Shown piece by piece: positions 11,996 through 23,648 of a stretch of DNA of 64,000 bases (position 1 is its first letter; every line of letters starts with the position of its first letter). Made by a program: the position numbers and the translations under genes. This DNA is from Limnomonas spitsbergensis (Eukaryota; Chlorophyta; Chlorophyceae; Chlamydomonadales). Location: NCBI GenBank assembly GCA_037349105.1, contig JAYJMM010000103.1, forward strand, positions 744,001 to 808,000, written 5' to 3'. A model generated the notes under the pieces. That model worked only from the letters and a program-made list of their open reading frames with translations. It was not told where the DNA came from and did no database searches.

Positions 11996-14900
11996 ATGAA
12001 CACCGACGGCGTACTCAGCTCCTCCCTGCAGAGCGACGATGGCTTAGTACTGGTCAAGGACTCCCTCACAGTGTCTGGTAAGTGTGCACGCACTGGACAC
12101 GGCATGTGCCATGGAAAACCTCAACATGGGCTCCACCTCCGCATGGGCCTCAACTCGCACTTGATACGACGTGCTTACGCACCATGCACAACCTCGACAT
12201 GGATCGAACCTTGTAATAAACACAGCCTAAGCACTAGCCTCACATTTCTAGTGTCTGGAGCACGGGTTTGCACCAGAGGATGCGAGGCACATTTTGACGT
12301 CATACCTCCGCACAACTTCAGGAACACGTTATGCATGGCCTGCGCATGCCACTGCTTGTCTTATTGCAAGCCAGATGGCCTTTACTGGGCTAGTTAGAAC
12401 CAAACCTTGACCAGTCTACTGCTGGTGGCCCAAGCAGCAGGGCTGGCCACACCAGGTCCTGCTGGTCACAGGCCGGTTTGTAGCTGAATTGTAGCTGAAA
12501 AAGATGAAGCAAATCTTTCGCATGGCGGCAGCATGTGTCCGAAAGCATGCGCATGGCGTGTGGCATCGTTCCCTTAGTGCCTTGCTCGTGCCGCAGTTTT
12601 CTGAATGCACCAATGCGTGCGGCCATGCGCACACTTTGCTTTAAATGGTGTGTGGTGCATCAGTAAACAGGACCCTACCACGCTCGATAATATCTGTGTC
12701 TGTCCCATGTGCATACCTCAATATGTGACTCAGGATCCATGGTCCACAGGTATATCAGAGTACTTCAATGCACAGCAGTACTGCTTTGACTAACATCCAG
12801 GGACGCTACAGCACCCCATCCCTGATCCTTACACTGCCTCCTCCTTGACCATACACAATGCCGGGCCGTATCAAACATTCTTCTGGTTTATGTGCGGATA
12901 CTTTGACAATTATCAGACATACAGGTCCAGGACTCGTATAGAGACCCACCCCCCGTGTATAGGGTACTTCTGCAGTGTCTGCTTGACCGGTTCGCAACGC
13001 CTGAAAATGCTGGATGATGCATACTGGGAATACTGGGATGATGCATGATCGCATGATCTCATAAACATCAACACGCAACAACAAGCAACAAATCCTCAGC
13101 GACCGTCTTCCATGCGTGGCCGTGTCTTCCATGCATGCATAGCCGCGTCTTCCATGCATGCATGCCAGCTCTTTCAGTCACAGCATGGCAATCGGTCTTT
13201 ATCCACGTGCGCGCCATGCCACCTTCAGGGGGCCCCCCGGGTGGCCACCACTGCTTTATGGCTGGGGCTTACCTTCTGCACTATGGGGTTCATTCCCACG
13301 CTACAGCCCGGTGATTGTGTGTTAGCTGCTAGCCCAGGAGGGTCACTGATTTTCGCTCACCATCCTAGCGTATATAGTGCCTGTACGGGTTTACGGGCAC
13401 ATGTCCCATGCATCAAATGTGATGCTCTGTTGGACTGTAAAACTTCACAAAAACTTCACTGGGCCAGCTGGGACTAAACCCTCGACATGCTCAAGGCCGA
13501 TAGCCCAAGCAGCAGGGCTTGATGTGCCGAGCCTCCATGGACATAGGCTGTGATATAAGGCTGTAGACTCAGATGGACACAATAAAAATGAGCAGTCATC
13601 TCTCCCCCCCCCCCCACACAACTCCACGGCTCTAACAACGGGCACTATTATACCCCTCCTGATGGGTGTCTGAGCCCTTAACTCTTAACCTTAACCCCAA
13701 ACCCTTAACCCTTCACCCCAAACCCTTAGGCACCTTCGTTATTCAAGCTCTCCTTAAGAGAGCCCTGCTGTCAGATCATCAGGTGAGATGCTGTTTTTAC
13801 CGTTGGAGGTAACTGTCTCACAGGCGTTTTTTCCGTTGATAGTAACTGCCCCACAGGCGTTTTTATACCGTTGGAAGTAACCGCCCCACAGTCCTTTTGT
13901 TTACCGTTGGACGTGACCGCCCGACAGGCGTTTTTTTTGCCGTTGGAAGCAACCGCCCCACAAGCGTTTTTGAAATGGCCAGGCAGAGCCCTGTTGCCAG
14001 ACCATCCGGGGAGACCCAAATAAGTGATAGGTTATATGTTATTCAGTCTGTCAGACTATAAGGTGAGAAGTGATCAGTGCCGTGTTTAGCAGCATGCAAT
14101 AGACACCACCGTTAGGGCCTGAGTAAAGTTTACCGTGCACCCTAAACCTGCCCTTTAGGGGGTGGCCAGGCGGCCACCATTTGATGGATGTTTCGAAGCC
14201 TGGGGGCTGCAGGCGCGCATTGCTGCAAGATGTTTGGTGGGCTGCCTGATTTGCAGTCGATGTGCTTTGCCTTGTCCCTTCATAATAATGTTAAAGGGTG
14301 AGTGGCAGATGAAATTACTCATGATTTCTGGCAAGAAATTGAATGTTTAGGTCGATAATGAGCTCTCACGGGTGGCTTCCTTAATCCACGCCTCAGGGCG
14401 TATCGTTTATTTATTTATATTAGGTCGATGATGAGCTCTCAATGACGCATTAAAATATAGCGGGAAGGCTACTTCAATGTTTGGCCTTGGTATTTCGTTT
14501 TGGTGGCATCTACCGGGGAGGAGGGTACAGCAGTACAGCACCTTGTCACAAGATGTTGCATGTGGCATGGAGTCCACGAGGGGGTAAACAAAAAGACTTA
14601 AAGCAGGACAAGAAATAGGCATGTGCGACATCTTAAAAAATACGCTTTGGAAGTAAAAATACAAACTGTCTGTGTTCTCAGCACACATGAGTGAGCCTAT
14701 GAGTGCGCTTGTTGTTCCTCACTCTCATCAATCCTAGTAAAAAAACAAGAACCCTCAAGCCCCACATCCTACAACTGATGCCCTTAGCCCTAGCTTTAAA
14801 CTTGCGGCACACGCAAGCGGGATCTGTGCGGTGGATGCGAGGATGGACTAGGAGCTGTAAGCACAGCATGAGCAACAGGGGTGTCACGTTTGTGCAAAGC

Positions 14901-17900
14901 CCATGCTCCTACCGTGCAAAATGATCATCCTGTGTGTCGTGTCTCGTGCGTGTGAAGGTTGTGCTGGTGGCCCTTGCGCATTCGTTGGAGCAGTACAAGT
15001 ATTGCCTGAAGAAGATGGTGAGGGAAGGGCTGTGCGGCTGAAGAAGATCGTGATGGGGGGCTGTACTGCCTGACGAATGTGATGTGGGTTGGGCTGTACT
15101 GCCTGAAGAAGATCGTGGGGTGAGGAATGTACTGTCTGGAGAGATTTCGAGGGGAGAGCTGTACTGCCTGGTGAATACGATCTGGGGTGGGCTGTACTGC
15201 CTGAAGAAGATTGTGTCGGGAGGGCTGTACTGCCTGACGAATATTGTATGGGGTGGGCTGTACTACATGAAGAAGACCGGAAGGAGATGGCTGTAAAGCT
15301 TTACCATACTATGCATGGAGCAGGTCTGCAATTGTTCCATGAACATCGTGTTTTCCGATTGAATGCACAACGCAATTGTCGCGTGACAAATATTGAAATA
15401 CGAATCATGCAAATATCTTGACCCCCTACCTGCCTCGTGTACCGCCTTCCTGCTACGTGTAACGCCTGTGTTTCCCGTACAGGGTGTGGGAATGCAGCAG
15501 TACATCAGTACGGGGCAACTAAAAGTTATCGAGGCACGTCACCTGGGGCTGACCGACCCCACGCTGATGACATGTGATGGTGATAGAGCAGGTGGGTACA
15601 CAAAAAGGGGCTGGCCGACCCCCTACTGACAAAATGTGACAGTGACCGTGCGGGTTGGCACAGCTACCGGGCACAACACCTTAGTACCCCCCCTGTGTAG
15701 CCCCCTGAGTACCCCCCTGAGGAACCCCCTGATTAACACCATAGTGCATGGCCTAGCAGACGCCTAGCAGCCCTCAGAACCTTAGACCCGGAACCTTGAG
15801 CTCTATGCCCAGTACCCTATTGCCTGAGCCCTCAAACCCTCCTACGGCCATGCGAGCAGGGGATGAAGGCAGCCGCGTGATCAAGCAGCTCCACTCTCAG
15901 CTGTTGAGCGCCATTGATGCTGGCCTGAGCGGCAGTGCTGGTGCTGGTGTGGGCGTAGGCTCGGGAGGAGCAAGGGGGGATGCGCAGCATGCGGGATTGG
16001 CCCAGACCTTGGGCTCTGCGGCAGTGCCTGATGCTGCCGGCTTGGGTGCCGCAGGGCTGAAAGGGCTGACGGTCATTCTTGATGACGTCTCGGTGAGTGA
16101 AGCAGGTTTTGAAAACGTGAACCCTAGACCCCGAACCCTGAGCTTTAAGTCCCTTGGATCCTGGCAGCTATCGCTTGCATTACCTGCTTCTTTGAAAACA
16201 TGTGCCTCCAGGCCCTTTCCTTTTCCAGCACTTCAATCTACGTCTCTTGTCCAATTTGCATCCCTTCCTCAATTTACGGCCCTTCAGTTTCTGTCCCTTT
16301 CCAAATGTCCGGCCTTTTTTTTCTGGCCCTTCATTTTCTGTCCAGATTTCCAGCATTTTTGGGGGCCCTTCAGTTCTGTCCTGATGTCCGGCCTTTTTTT
16401 CCGGCCCCTCAATATCTGTCCCGATGTCCGGCCCTTTTTTCCGGCCCTTCAATTGCTGTCCCTTTCCCAATTTCCATTCTTGCATGCTTAGTCCCTCGCT
16501 GCTCAAGTGTGTCATCTCAGAGGAGACTGGATGGCCTTCCTGCACTCTTGCTCAGCTCTGGGCCGGCACTCCAAGGTGTGTTGAGCCTTCCTGCACTCTT
16601 GCTCAGCACTCGGCAGGCACTCCAAGGTGTGTTGAGCCTTCCTGCACTCTTGCTCAGCACTGGGCCGGCACTCCAAGGTGTGTTGAGCCTTCCTGCACTC
16701 TTGCTCAGCACTGGGCCGGCACTCCAAGGTGTGTTGAGCCTTCCTGCACTCTTGCTCAGCACTGGGCCAGCACTCCAAGGTGTGTTGAGCCTTCGTGCAC
16801 TCTTGCTCAGCACTGGGCCAGCACTCCAAGGTGTGTTGAGCCTTCGTGCACTCTTACTCAGCACTGGGCAGGCACTCCAAGGTGTGTTGAGCCTTCCTGC
16901 ACTCTTGCTCAGCACTCGGCAGGCACTCCAAGGTGTGTTGAGCCTTCGTGCACTCTTACTCAGCACTGGGCAGGCACTCCAAGGTGTGTTGAGCCTTCCT
17001 GCACTCTTGCTCAGCACAAGGCAGGCACTCCAAGGTGTGTTGAGCCTTCCTGCACTCTTGCTCAGCACTGGGCAAGCACTCCAAGGTGTGTTGAGCCTTC
17101 CTGCACTCTTGCTCAGCACTGGGCCAGCACTCCAAGGTGTGTTGAGCCTTCCTGCACTCTTGCTCAGCACTGGGCAGGCACTCCAAGGTGTGTTGAGCCT
17201 TCCTGCACTCTTGCTCAGCACTGGGCCGGCACTCCAAGGTGTGTTGAGCCTTCCTGCACTCTTGCTCAGCACTGGGCTGGCATTCCAAGGTGTGTTGAGC
17301 CTTCCTGCACTCTTGCTCAGCACTGGGCCAGCACTCCAAGGTGTGTTGAGCCTTCCTGCACTCTTGCTCAGCACTGGGCCGGCACTCCAAGGTGTGTTGA
17401 GCCTTCCTGCACTCTTGCTCAGCACTGGGCTGGCATTCCAAGGTGTGTTGAGCCTTCCTGCACTCTTGCTCAGCACTGGGCCAGCACTCCAAGGTGTGTT
17501 GAGCCTTCCTGCACTCTTGCTCAGCACTGGGCCGGCACTCCAAGGTGTGTTGAGCCTTCCTGCACTCTTGCTCAGCACTCGGCAGGCACTCCAAGGTGTG
17601 TTGAGCCTTCCTGCACTCTTGCTCAGCACTGGGCAGGCACTCCAAGGTGTGTCGAGCCTTCGTGCACTCTTACTCAGCACTGGGCAGGCACTCCAAGGTG
17701 TGTTGAGCCTTCCTGCACTCATGCTCAGCACTGGGCCAGCACTCCAAGGTGTGTTGAGCCTTCATGCACTCTTGCTCAGCACTGGGCCGGTACTCCAAGG
17801 TGTGTTGAGCCTTCCTGCACTCTTGCTCAGCACTGGGCCGGCACTCCAAGGTGTGTTGAGCCTTCCTGCACTCTTGCTCAGCACTGGGCCGGCACTCCAA

Positions 17901-20900
17901 GGTGTGTTGAGCCTTCCTGCACTCATGCTCAGCACTGGGCCGGCACTCCAAGGTGTGTTGAGCCTTCATGCACTCTTGCTCAGCACTGGGCAGGCACTCC
18001 AAGGTGTGTTGAGCCTTCCTGCACTCTTGCTCAGCACTGGGCCGGCATTCCAAGGTGTGTTGAGCCTTCCTACACTCTTGCTCAGCACTGGGCCAGCATT
18101 CCAAGGTGTGTTGAGCCTTCCTGCACTCTTGCTCAGCACTCGGCAGGCACTCCAAGGTGTGTTGAGCCTTCGTGCACTCTTGCTCAGCACTGGGCCGGCA
18201 CTCCAAGGTGTGTTGAGCCTTCCTGCACTCTTGCTCAGCACTGGGCCGGCATTCCAAGGTGTGTCGAGCCTTCATGCACTCTTGCTCAGCACTGGGCAGG
18301 CACTCCAAGGTGTGTTGAGCCTTCCTGCACTCATGCTCAGCACTGGGCCGGCACTCCAAGGTGTGTTGAGCCTTCCTGCACTCTTGCTCAGCACTGGGCA
18401 GGCACTCCAAGGTGTGTTGAGCCTTCCTGCACTCTTGCTCAGCACTGGGTAGGCACTCCAAGGTGTGTTGAGCCTTCCTGCACTCTTACTCAGCACTGGG
18501 CAGGCACTCCAAGGTGTGTTGAGCCTTCCTGCACTCATTCTCAGCACTGGGTAGGCACTCCAAGGTGTGTTGAGCCTTCCTGCACTCTTACTCAGCACTG
18601 GGCAGGCACTCCAAGGTGTGTCGAGCCTTCATGCACTCATGCTCAGCACTGGGTAGGCACTCCAAGGTGTGTTGAGCCTTCCTGCACTCTTACTCAGCAC
18701 TCGGCAGGCACTCCAAGGTGTGTTGAGCCTTCCTGCACTCATGCTCAGCACTGGGTAGGCACTCCAAGGTGTGTTGAGCCTTCCTGCACTCTTGCTCAGC
18801 ACTGGGTAGGCACTCCAAGGTGTGTCGAGCCTTCCTACACTCTTGCTCAGCACTGGGCCGGCACTCCAAGGTGTGTTGAGCCTTCCTGCACTCATGCTCA
18901 GCACTGGGCAGGCACTCCAAGGTGTGTTGAGCCTTCCTGCACTCATGCTCAGCACTGGGTAGGCACTCCCAAGGTGTGTCGAGCCTTCATGCACTCTTGC
19001 TCAGCACTGGGCAGGCACTCCACGGTGTGTTGAGCCTTCCTGCACTCTTGCTCAGCACTGGGCCAGCACTCCAAGGTGTGTTGAGCCTGCATGGCACCAT
19101 GCATGCATCCGTCCAAGATGATGCCATGCATCTGTCCATGCTTGCGTCCAATCCGTTCATGCATCCGTTTACTATTGCATTTATCATGCATGGTAAGCGT
19201 GCATGCTCTCTTGATACTTTCATGCATGTTTTTTTGTCAATTTTCAATCTTCTTCTTCCACCCGCCCATGCATGGCGTGCATGCTGGATTTCTCGACACT
19301 CGCATGCATGTGTGCCATCAATGACCCACCTTCCTCCAGCCACCCATGCATGCATGTGTTCCATGGCCCATCCCTGTGGAACCCATGTGCTGCAGGGAGC
19401 GCCTTGCACCTGCGTCATGACGGCACATGCTGATGTGCCAGAAGACCTTCATTGGATCTCCTTGCTGGAGCATCTAGCCGAGGTGGGGACACTCTGGATC
19501 TCCCTCCTTGGATCTCCCTCCTTGGATCTCCCTCCTTGGATCTCCCTCCTTGGATCTCCCTCCTTGGATCTCCCTCCTTGGATCTCCCTCCTTGGATCTC
19601 CCTCCTTGGATCTCCCTTCTCAGATCTCCCTCCTTGGATCTCCCTCCTTGGATCTCCCTCCTTGGATCTCCCTCCTTGGATCTCCCCCCTTGGATCTCCC
19701 CCCTTGGATCTCCCTCCTTGGATCTCCCTCCTTGGATCTCCCTCCTTGGATCTCCCTCCTTGGATCTCCCTCCTTGGATCTCCCTCCTTGGATCTCCCTC
19801 CTTGGATCTCCCTCCTTGGATCTCCCTCCTTGGATCTCCCTCCTTGGATCTCCCTCCTTGGATCTCCCTCCTTGGATCTCCCTCCCTGGACCTCCCTCCT
19901 TGGATCTCCCTCCTTGGATCGCCCTCCTTGGATCTCCCTTCTCGGATCTCCCTCCTTGGATCTCCCTCCTTGGATCTCCCCCCTTGGATCTCCCTCCTTG
20001 GATCTCCCTCCTTGGATGTCCCTCCTTGGATGTCCCTCCTTGGATCTCCCTCCTTGGATCTCCCTCCTTGGATCTCCCTCCTTGGATCTCCCTCCTTGGA
20101 TCTCCCTCCCTGGACCTCCCTCCTTGGATCTCCCTCCTTGGATCGCCCGCCTTGGATCTCCCTCCCTGGACCTCCCTCCTTGGATCTCCCTCCTTGGATC
20201 GCCCTCCTTGGATCTCCCTTCTCGGATCTCCCTCCTTGGATCTCCCTCCTTGGATCTCCCCCCTTGGATCTCCCTCCTTGGATCTCCTTCCTTGGATCTC
20301 CCTTCTCGGATCTCCCTCCTTGGATCTCCCTCCTTGGATCTCCCTCCTCGGACCTCCCTCCTCGGACCTCCCTCCTTGGATCTCTCTCCTTGGATCTCCC
20401 TCCTTGGATCTCCATCCTTGGATCTCCCTCCTTGGATCTTCCTCATTGGATCTCCCTCCTTGGTTCTCCCTCCTTGGATCTCCCTTCCAGAGCACCTGGC
20501 CAAGATGGGTACAATCTGGGAATGGTGACCACAAAATAACTTTTGCAAGCCAGGCTTAGTAAATTAAGGGTGAAGGAAGCAGTGCGGCATGGGCCTAGGC
20601 CGCGTCCGCGCTGTTGCCATAAAGAGGGCTTGCAGCATCAGACATCCCGTTCCGTGATGTAGCTGAATGGATCGCAGCACTAGTCCCGTTTGCCTGCTAC
20701 TGTGACCTTAGGGTCAAATCACTAAGGGCAAGTTAGCAGGCAAATCTACTGTGCCCTTAGACGGTAGCAGGCAAATCTTCCCTGCCCTTAGGGTCAAAAC
20801 TCTAAGGGCACGGTATCAGGCAGATATACCGTTCCCTTAGCAGGCGGATCTACCGTGCCCTTAGCAGGCAGATCTACCGTGCCCGGGGCAGGCGGATATA

Positions 20901-21213
20901 CCGTGCCCTTAGACATTAGCAGGCAAATTTGAGCGTTGTTCATGATCCCTGTTCCTGTCACTCATAAGGTATACCCGAACCCTTTGTGCCTCAGGCGGTG
21001 ATCGATATTGAGCACCTTGAAGCGCGCATGGCGGACATTGACGGTACCGTCACCATCACCCGTCGAGGTCCGCCGCAGCAGCAGCAGGACAGCGTGAGCC
21101 AGCAGTACAACGGGCATGACTTGCCTTACGAGGCGGTACGGTCGCTGTACTTCAGGGCGGGAGAGACGGGCGTGAAGTGGATAAGTGAAGTGGGTGTCTC
21201 CGACCTTCTGTAG
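11996..21213 (+). CDS. ELP6: Elongator complex protein 6 homologue
   Basis: Eight phase-compatible exons: 11996-12077, 13338-about 13402, 14958-15017, 15483-15591, 15860-16092 (or 16105), about 16523-16575, 19396-19482, 20995-21213. The predicted protein is about 306 aa; human ELP6 is 266. Segments follow the family in order: LVLVKDSLTVSG-GSLIFAHH, VVLVALAHSLEQY, GVGMQQYISTGQLKVIEARH, LTVILDDVS, DWMAFLHSCSALG, CVMTAHADVPED, ISLLEHLAE, IEHLEARMADIDGTVTITRR, and a YNGHD...LYFRAGE tail. Elp6 is a RecA-fold subunit of the Elp4-5-6 ring of cytosolic Elongator, which acts in wobble-uridine tRNA modification. The donors at 13403 and at 16093/16106 are the least certain. The introns hold several exon-derived arrays. 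Identification is by recalled family pattern. Confidence 0.8.
12395..12510 (+). repeat. Dispersed repeat (family B) in ELP6 intron 1
   Basis: Shares GGCCCAAGCAGCAGGGCT and TGTAGCTGAATTGTAGCTGA-type segments with 3120-3205, 9655-9735, 13455-13570, 21700-21860 and 63680-63830. No coding capacity or terminal repeats are visible. It may be a SINE-like or LINE-derived family. Confidence 0.5.
13395..13570 (+). repeat. Dispersed repeat (family B), longer copy in ELP6 intron 2
   Basis: Begins with CCATGCATCAAATGTGATG and TTGGACTGTAA, which recur at 21985-22015, then continues into the GGGCCAGCTGGGAC and AGCAGCAGGGCTTG segments shared with the other family B copies. It starts only a few bases after the predicted donor of ELP6 exon 2, which makes that donor hard to place exactly. 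Confidence 0.55.
13790..13972 (+). repeat. ~37-bp degenerate tandem repeat in ELP6 intron 2
   Basis: Five copies of a unit containing CCGTTGGAAGTAACCGCCCC and then CACAGGCGTTTTT, with 10-20 percent divergence. The flanks carry related copies of CCCTGCTGTCAGATCATC (13764) and CCCTGTTGCCAGACCATC (13989), so the array sits inside a longer duplicated segment. Confidence 0.85.
14998..15297 (+). repeat. Exon-edge-derived ~36-bp repeats in ELP6 intron 3
   Basis: The exon ending at 15017 finishes TATTGCCTGAAGAAGATG followed by the donor GTGAGG. The intron then repeats TACTGCCTGAAGAAGATCGT-like segments about eight times with 30-37 bp spacing (for example 15062, 15095, 15197, 15229). Each unit therefore contains a copy of the exon end and a donor-like GTGxxG. 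Copies are diverged, so the array is older than the 51-bp one. Confidence 0.8.
16535..19090 (+). repeat. 51-bp minisatellite, about 50 copies, made from an ELP6 exon end
   Basis: The unit begins CCTTCCTGCACTCTTGCTCA, continues through GGGCCGGCACTCCAAG and ends GTGTGTTGAG. The first copy is the last 41 bp of the ELP6 exon encoding AFLHSCSALGRHSK plus ten bases of intron including the donor GTGTGT. Because 51 is a multiple of three, several frames on both strands stay open for hundreds of codons. These are by-products, not genes. Most units differ by one to four bases. Confidence 0.95.
19497..20490 (+). repeat. 14-bp minisatellite, about 70 copies, made from an ELP6 exon
   Basis: The unit is GGATCTCCCTCCTT. 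The adjacent ELP6 exon contains TTGGATCTCCTTGCTGGAGC (19453-19472), the likely seed. After the array a relic, GAGCACCTGGCCAAG (about 20490-20504), resembles the exon end GAGCATCTAGCCGAG (19468-19482), and ATGGGTACAATCTGG resembles the following GTGGGGACACTCTGG. The array was thus inserted within, or grew out of, the exon end. A 14-bp period cycles through all three frames, so long open frames on both strands are artefacts. Confidence 0.95.
20700..20935 (+). repeat. ~24-bp degenerate tandem repeat in the last ELP6 intron
   Basis: Repeated ACCGTGCCCTTAGCAGGC plus AGATCT-like segments, about eight irregular copies with two inverted TAAGGGCA elements at the 5' side. It ends about 60 bp before the acceptor of the final ELP6 exon. 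Confidence 0.8.
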
Positions 21214-21489
21214 CCACGGCTGATGTCTGCTTTAGCCGCGGCTGATGCATGCTCAAGCCGCGGCCCATGCCTGCTTGAGCTGATTTATGCCTGCTTAAGC
21301 CACGGCTCATGCCTGCTTCAGCCGGCGCAGACCTACTATACCTCAGCTGCGGCTGACGCCTGCTTAAGCCGTTCTACTTGAGCTCAAATCACTTGCCTAA
21401 GTTAGCTGGCTTGTGGCAATTTTGGACGGCTTGGACCTTGAGCCGACTTATGACTACTGAAGCCCGCTTACTGAAGCCCGCCTAATAAG

Positions 21490-21640
21490 GCCTTAACACA
21501 AGCTCCTCTCTTTTTTCTGGAAGGCGGGTCTTTTCATTTCGTCTCTCTCTGGCTTTATTCCCTCTCTTTCCTGGTAGTTTCCAACCGGACAGTTGGATGC
21601 TGATGTGGTTGAGCCTTTTTGAGCAGGGCCTAAAGGTGTG
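21490..21640 (+). mobile_element. LINE family A tail fragment
   Basis: A T/C-rich tract followed by CCAACCGGACAGTTGGATG and GAGCCTTTTTGAGCAGGGCC, matching 530-625 and 10560-10620. Only the 3' tail is present and it diverges after AGGTGTG. Confidence 0.6.
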
Positions 21641-21699
21641 TTTGCCACGTGTGCTCTATAGTATGTCCCATTTTGATTGTACAACAGAGTTCGTTTTAG

Positions 21700-22050
21700 T
21701 TTGCACTAGGCCAGCTTAGGCGGGCCGCTGGTCAGCCACAACTGGGCCAATGGAGGCCGAACCTCGCTCGGCCGATGGCGCATGCAGCAGGCCTTGGCCA
21801 TAGCAGTAGGCCGCAATGTAGCTGGATTGAAGCTGGAGAATGCAGATATAAACAGCGGGGAGGGTCTGGACTGCCAGGTAGCAAGGACGAGAAGAGGCCA
21901 ATGGTTTTGACGGCTCCCGCTATGGAGGCTATTCCCTCGCCACATTTTGCAGGTATATGTTCATGGCCCATATACCAAGTCCCATGCATCAAATGTGATG
22001 CCCCGTTGGACTGTAAGAAAATCACAAAACTAATGCCCTGTGGGCCCGGC
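21700..22050 (+). repeat. Dispersed repeat family B, two adjoining pieces
   Basis: The piece at 21740-21860 shares ACTGGGCCAATGG and AGCAGGCCTTGG...TGTAGCTG with the copy at 63690-63810. The piece at 21985-22045 shares GTCCCATGCATCAAATGTGA with 13399-13418. The order of the two pieces is reversed relative to 13395-13570. Confidence 0.5.
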
Positions 22051-23230
22051 CCAAATATATGCTCAGCGTTGTGGTATCCATCTGTCTAGTTGAAATTAAA
22101 GAGAGGTCCATTGCCATGCTCCCTTTGACCCGCTAGAATTTAGAAGGTATCAAGTCACCACTTTACCCACCTCGGCCGGGAGACTCTTTGCGTCATTCGA
22201 TTTTGATGTTTTAATGACCAGGTTGCCGGGCTGACGCTTGCAGCCCTGAACAGTGAAAGCAGCTGCCCACGCAACACCACAGCCATGGGGTGGTCAGGCA
22301 CCCGGATGGTTACCGTGGAAGTGAATGAAGCCTCGCACGATGCTACATACTCACACTAGAGCGCCGGGTTCCATGTTCCTGCCACCTCAAATAGGAGGGT
22401 GGCATGACTACACCATGGCCCAGGCTGTGCATGGTAGCTGGAATTAAGCTTAGTCATTCCCTACTAGCCCCACGTGGCCGAACGTTCAGCAGGGTCCAGC
22501 GGGTATGCACTGTTCTCAACTCACACTAATCTACTGTCTAGTGTCGAGCTGATGTAGCGCACCGCGCGTATTACTGAATTATCAGTTCCTTGTTTAAGGA
22601 TTCCTGCAGTTGAACTCTGTGTACGGAACTGCTGTTGCAGTTACACTTGTGTGTATTCTCTGATCATCAGAGAAGTGTGTATTTCACACTTTCGCCTCCT
22701 TCTTACAGTGTGTTTCCATTGGAGGTTTGGGAACAGTTCTGTTCCTGTCAGTTTGACGCACTGTTCTTCGGTTGATGCGGCTGTTCCTTTGATTTGTATT
22801 TGCGCGTTTCCATTGCATCCGATACCATTCAGAGAACAGGGACGTGCGATATCTGGTATTCTTCTGATCTGCCTATTGCTCAGAATATTGCATGCATTGC
22901 AGTGACCAGAGAGTCTGGCCGCGACGCGGTACGCCACACAATTTGAATTCCCGGATGGATGAAACATGCAAGGCATGGGCCCAGAGCTTTCGCGTCGATA
23001 CAAATGTGCACGATGAACTGTTTAACACGATGTATTACACGCAAAGACTCGTGCTATCAAGGCGCGCTTGGAAAGTAGCACGCGTCACTCGTCTGCCTCG
23101 CGAATGAAGCTCATTCGACATCGCGCTGCTTTTTAAACCAGGACGAATCAACACAAACACAGGAATGCAAGCGTTCTTTGTGATTTTGTACGGTGCCACG
23201 CTGTCGTCTATTCTTTTGGAACAGAGCTAC

Positions 23231-23634
23231 TGTAATGGTCATCCAACCAGTACCCCAGAATTACCAGCGCTAACGCAGCCCAGCTTGCGATATCGGCGAT
23301 TACGAACCGATACGGAAGCTGCAGGGTCGCCTGGCAAGCCCAGACCAGAACCCTAAACAGGTTAAACCCTGCAACTCCCTTATAAGCGAGCGCTGCTAGT
23401 TATCGGGAAGTCTCAGACGAGATAAATCCATCAGGCTCAATACCTGACTGTCCCACTATTCTTTTACAAGTCTCCAGCAGTCTCCCTTTGTGAGCACCCA
23501 GTCCCCCCTCCGGTCAACTGTCCTACCGACTACACCTTCACGACTACCTCCTCACGTTTCTCTACGCCTCTCCAACAGTGAGTCCCTGTCTAGCATTAAA
23601 GACCTTAGTCCCCCAGGGACCTAAGACCTTTACA
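23231..23634 (+). repeat. 5' LTR of the chromovirus
   Basis: 404 bp, starts TGTAATGGTC and ends ACCTTTACA. Contains CTTATAAGCG (about 23381) as a possible TATA element and CATTAAAGACC near the 3' end. Identical by eye to 30083-30486. Confidence 0.95.
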
Positions 23635-23635
23635 G

Positions 23636-23648
23636 TGGTTTCAGAGCC
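23636..23648 (+). other. Primer-binding site of the chromovirus
   Basis: TGGTTTCAGAGCC begins one base after the LTR. It differs by one base from the classical initiator-tRNA-Met complement TGGTATCAGAGCC. The same TGGTTTCAGAGC occurs behind the 5' LTR of the element at 36475. Confidence 0.7.

Larger units (their letters stand above)
21214..23230. other. ELP6 3' region and retrotransposon left flank
   Basis: Directly after the ELP6 stop lies a degenerate AGCCGCGGCTGATGCCTGCT-type repeat (21214-21380). A LINE family A tail follows at about 21490-21640 and family B repeats at 21700-22050. A frame at 22222-22359 preceded by CAG (starting VAGLTLAALNSESSCP, ending in a stop) could be an isolated exon, but I find no partner. 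TTCTCTGAT-C-ATCAGAGAA (22656-22674) is a short perfect hairpin. I see no other gene. Confidence 0.45.

Noticed and set aside
13681..13735. Telomere-like repeat (AACCCTTAACCC)
   Set aside because: Short, irregular and not the CCCTAAAA-type unit of chlamydomonadalean telomeres. Internal simple sequence.
16200..19033. Open frames of 750 and 869 codons (and 404 on the minus strand) across the 51-bp array
   Set aside because: They exist only because the 51-bp unit lacks stops in those frames. Both strands are open, and splice evidence makes the region an intron of ELP6.
18976..20559. Open frames of more than 500 codons across the 14-bp array on both strands
   Set aside because: Stop-free low-complexity repeat with a period not divisible by three. 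No initiation context or unique domain.
22222..22359. Final exon of a pherophorin-like gene
   Set aside because: An acceptor-like CAG, a short frame and a stop are present, but no upstream exon partner was found and the Cys pattern is too weak.
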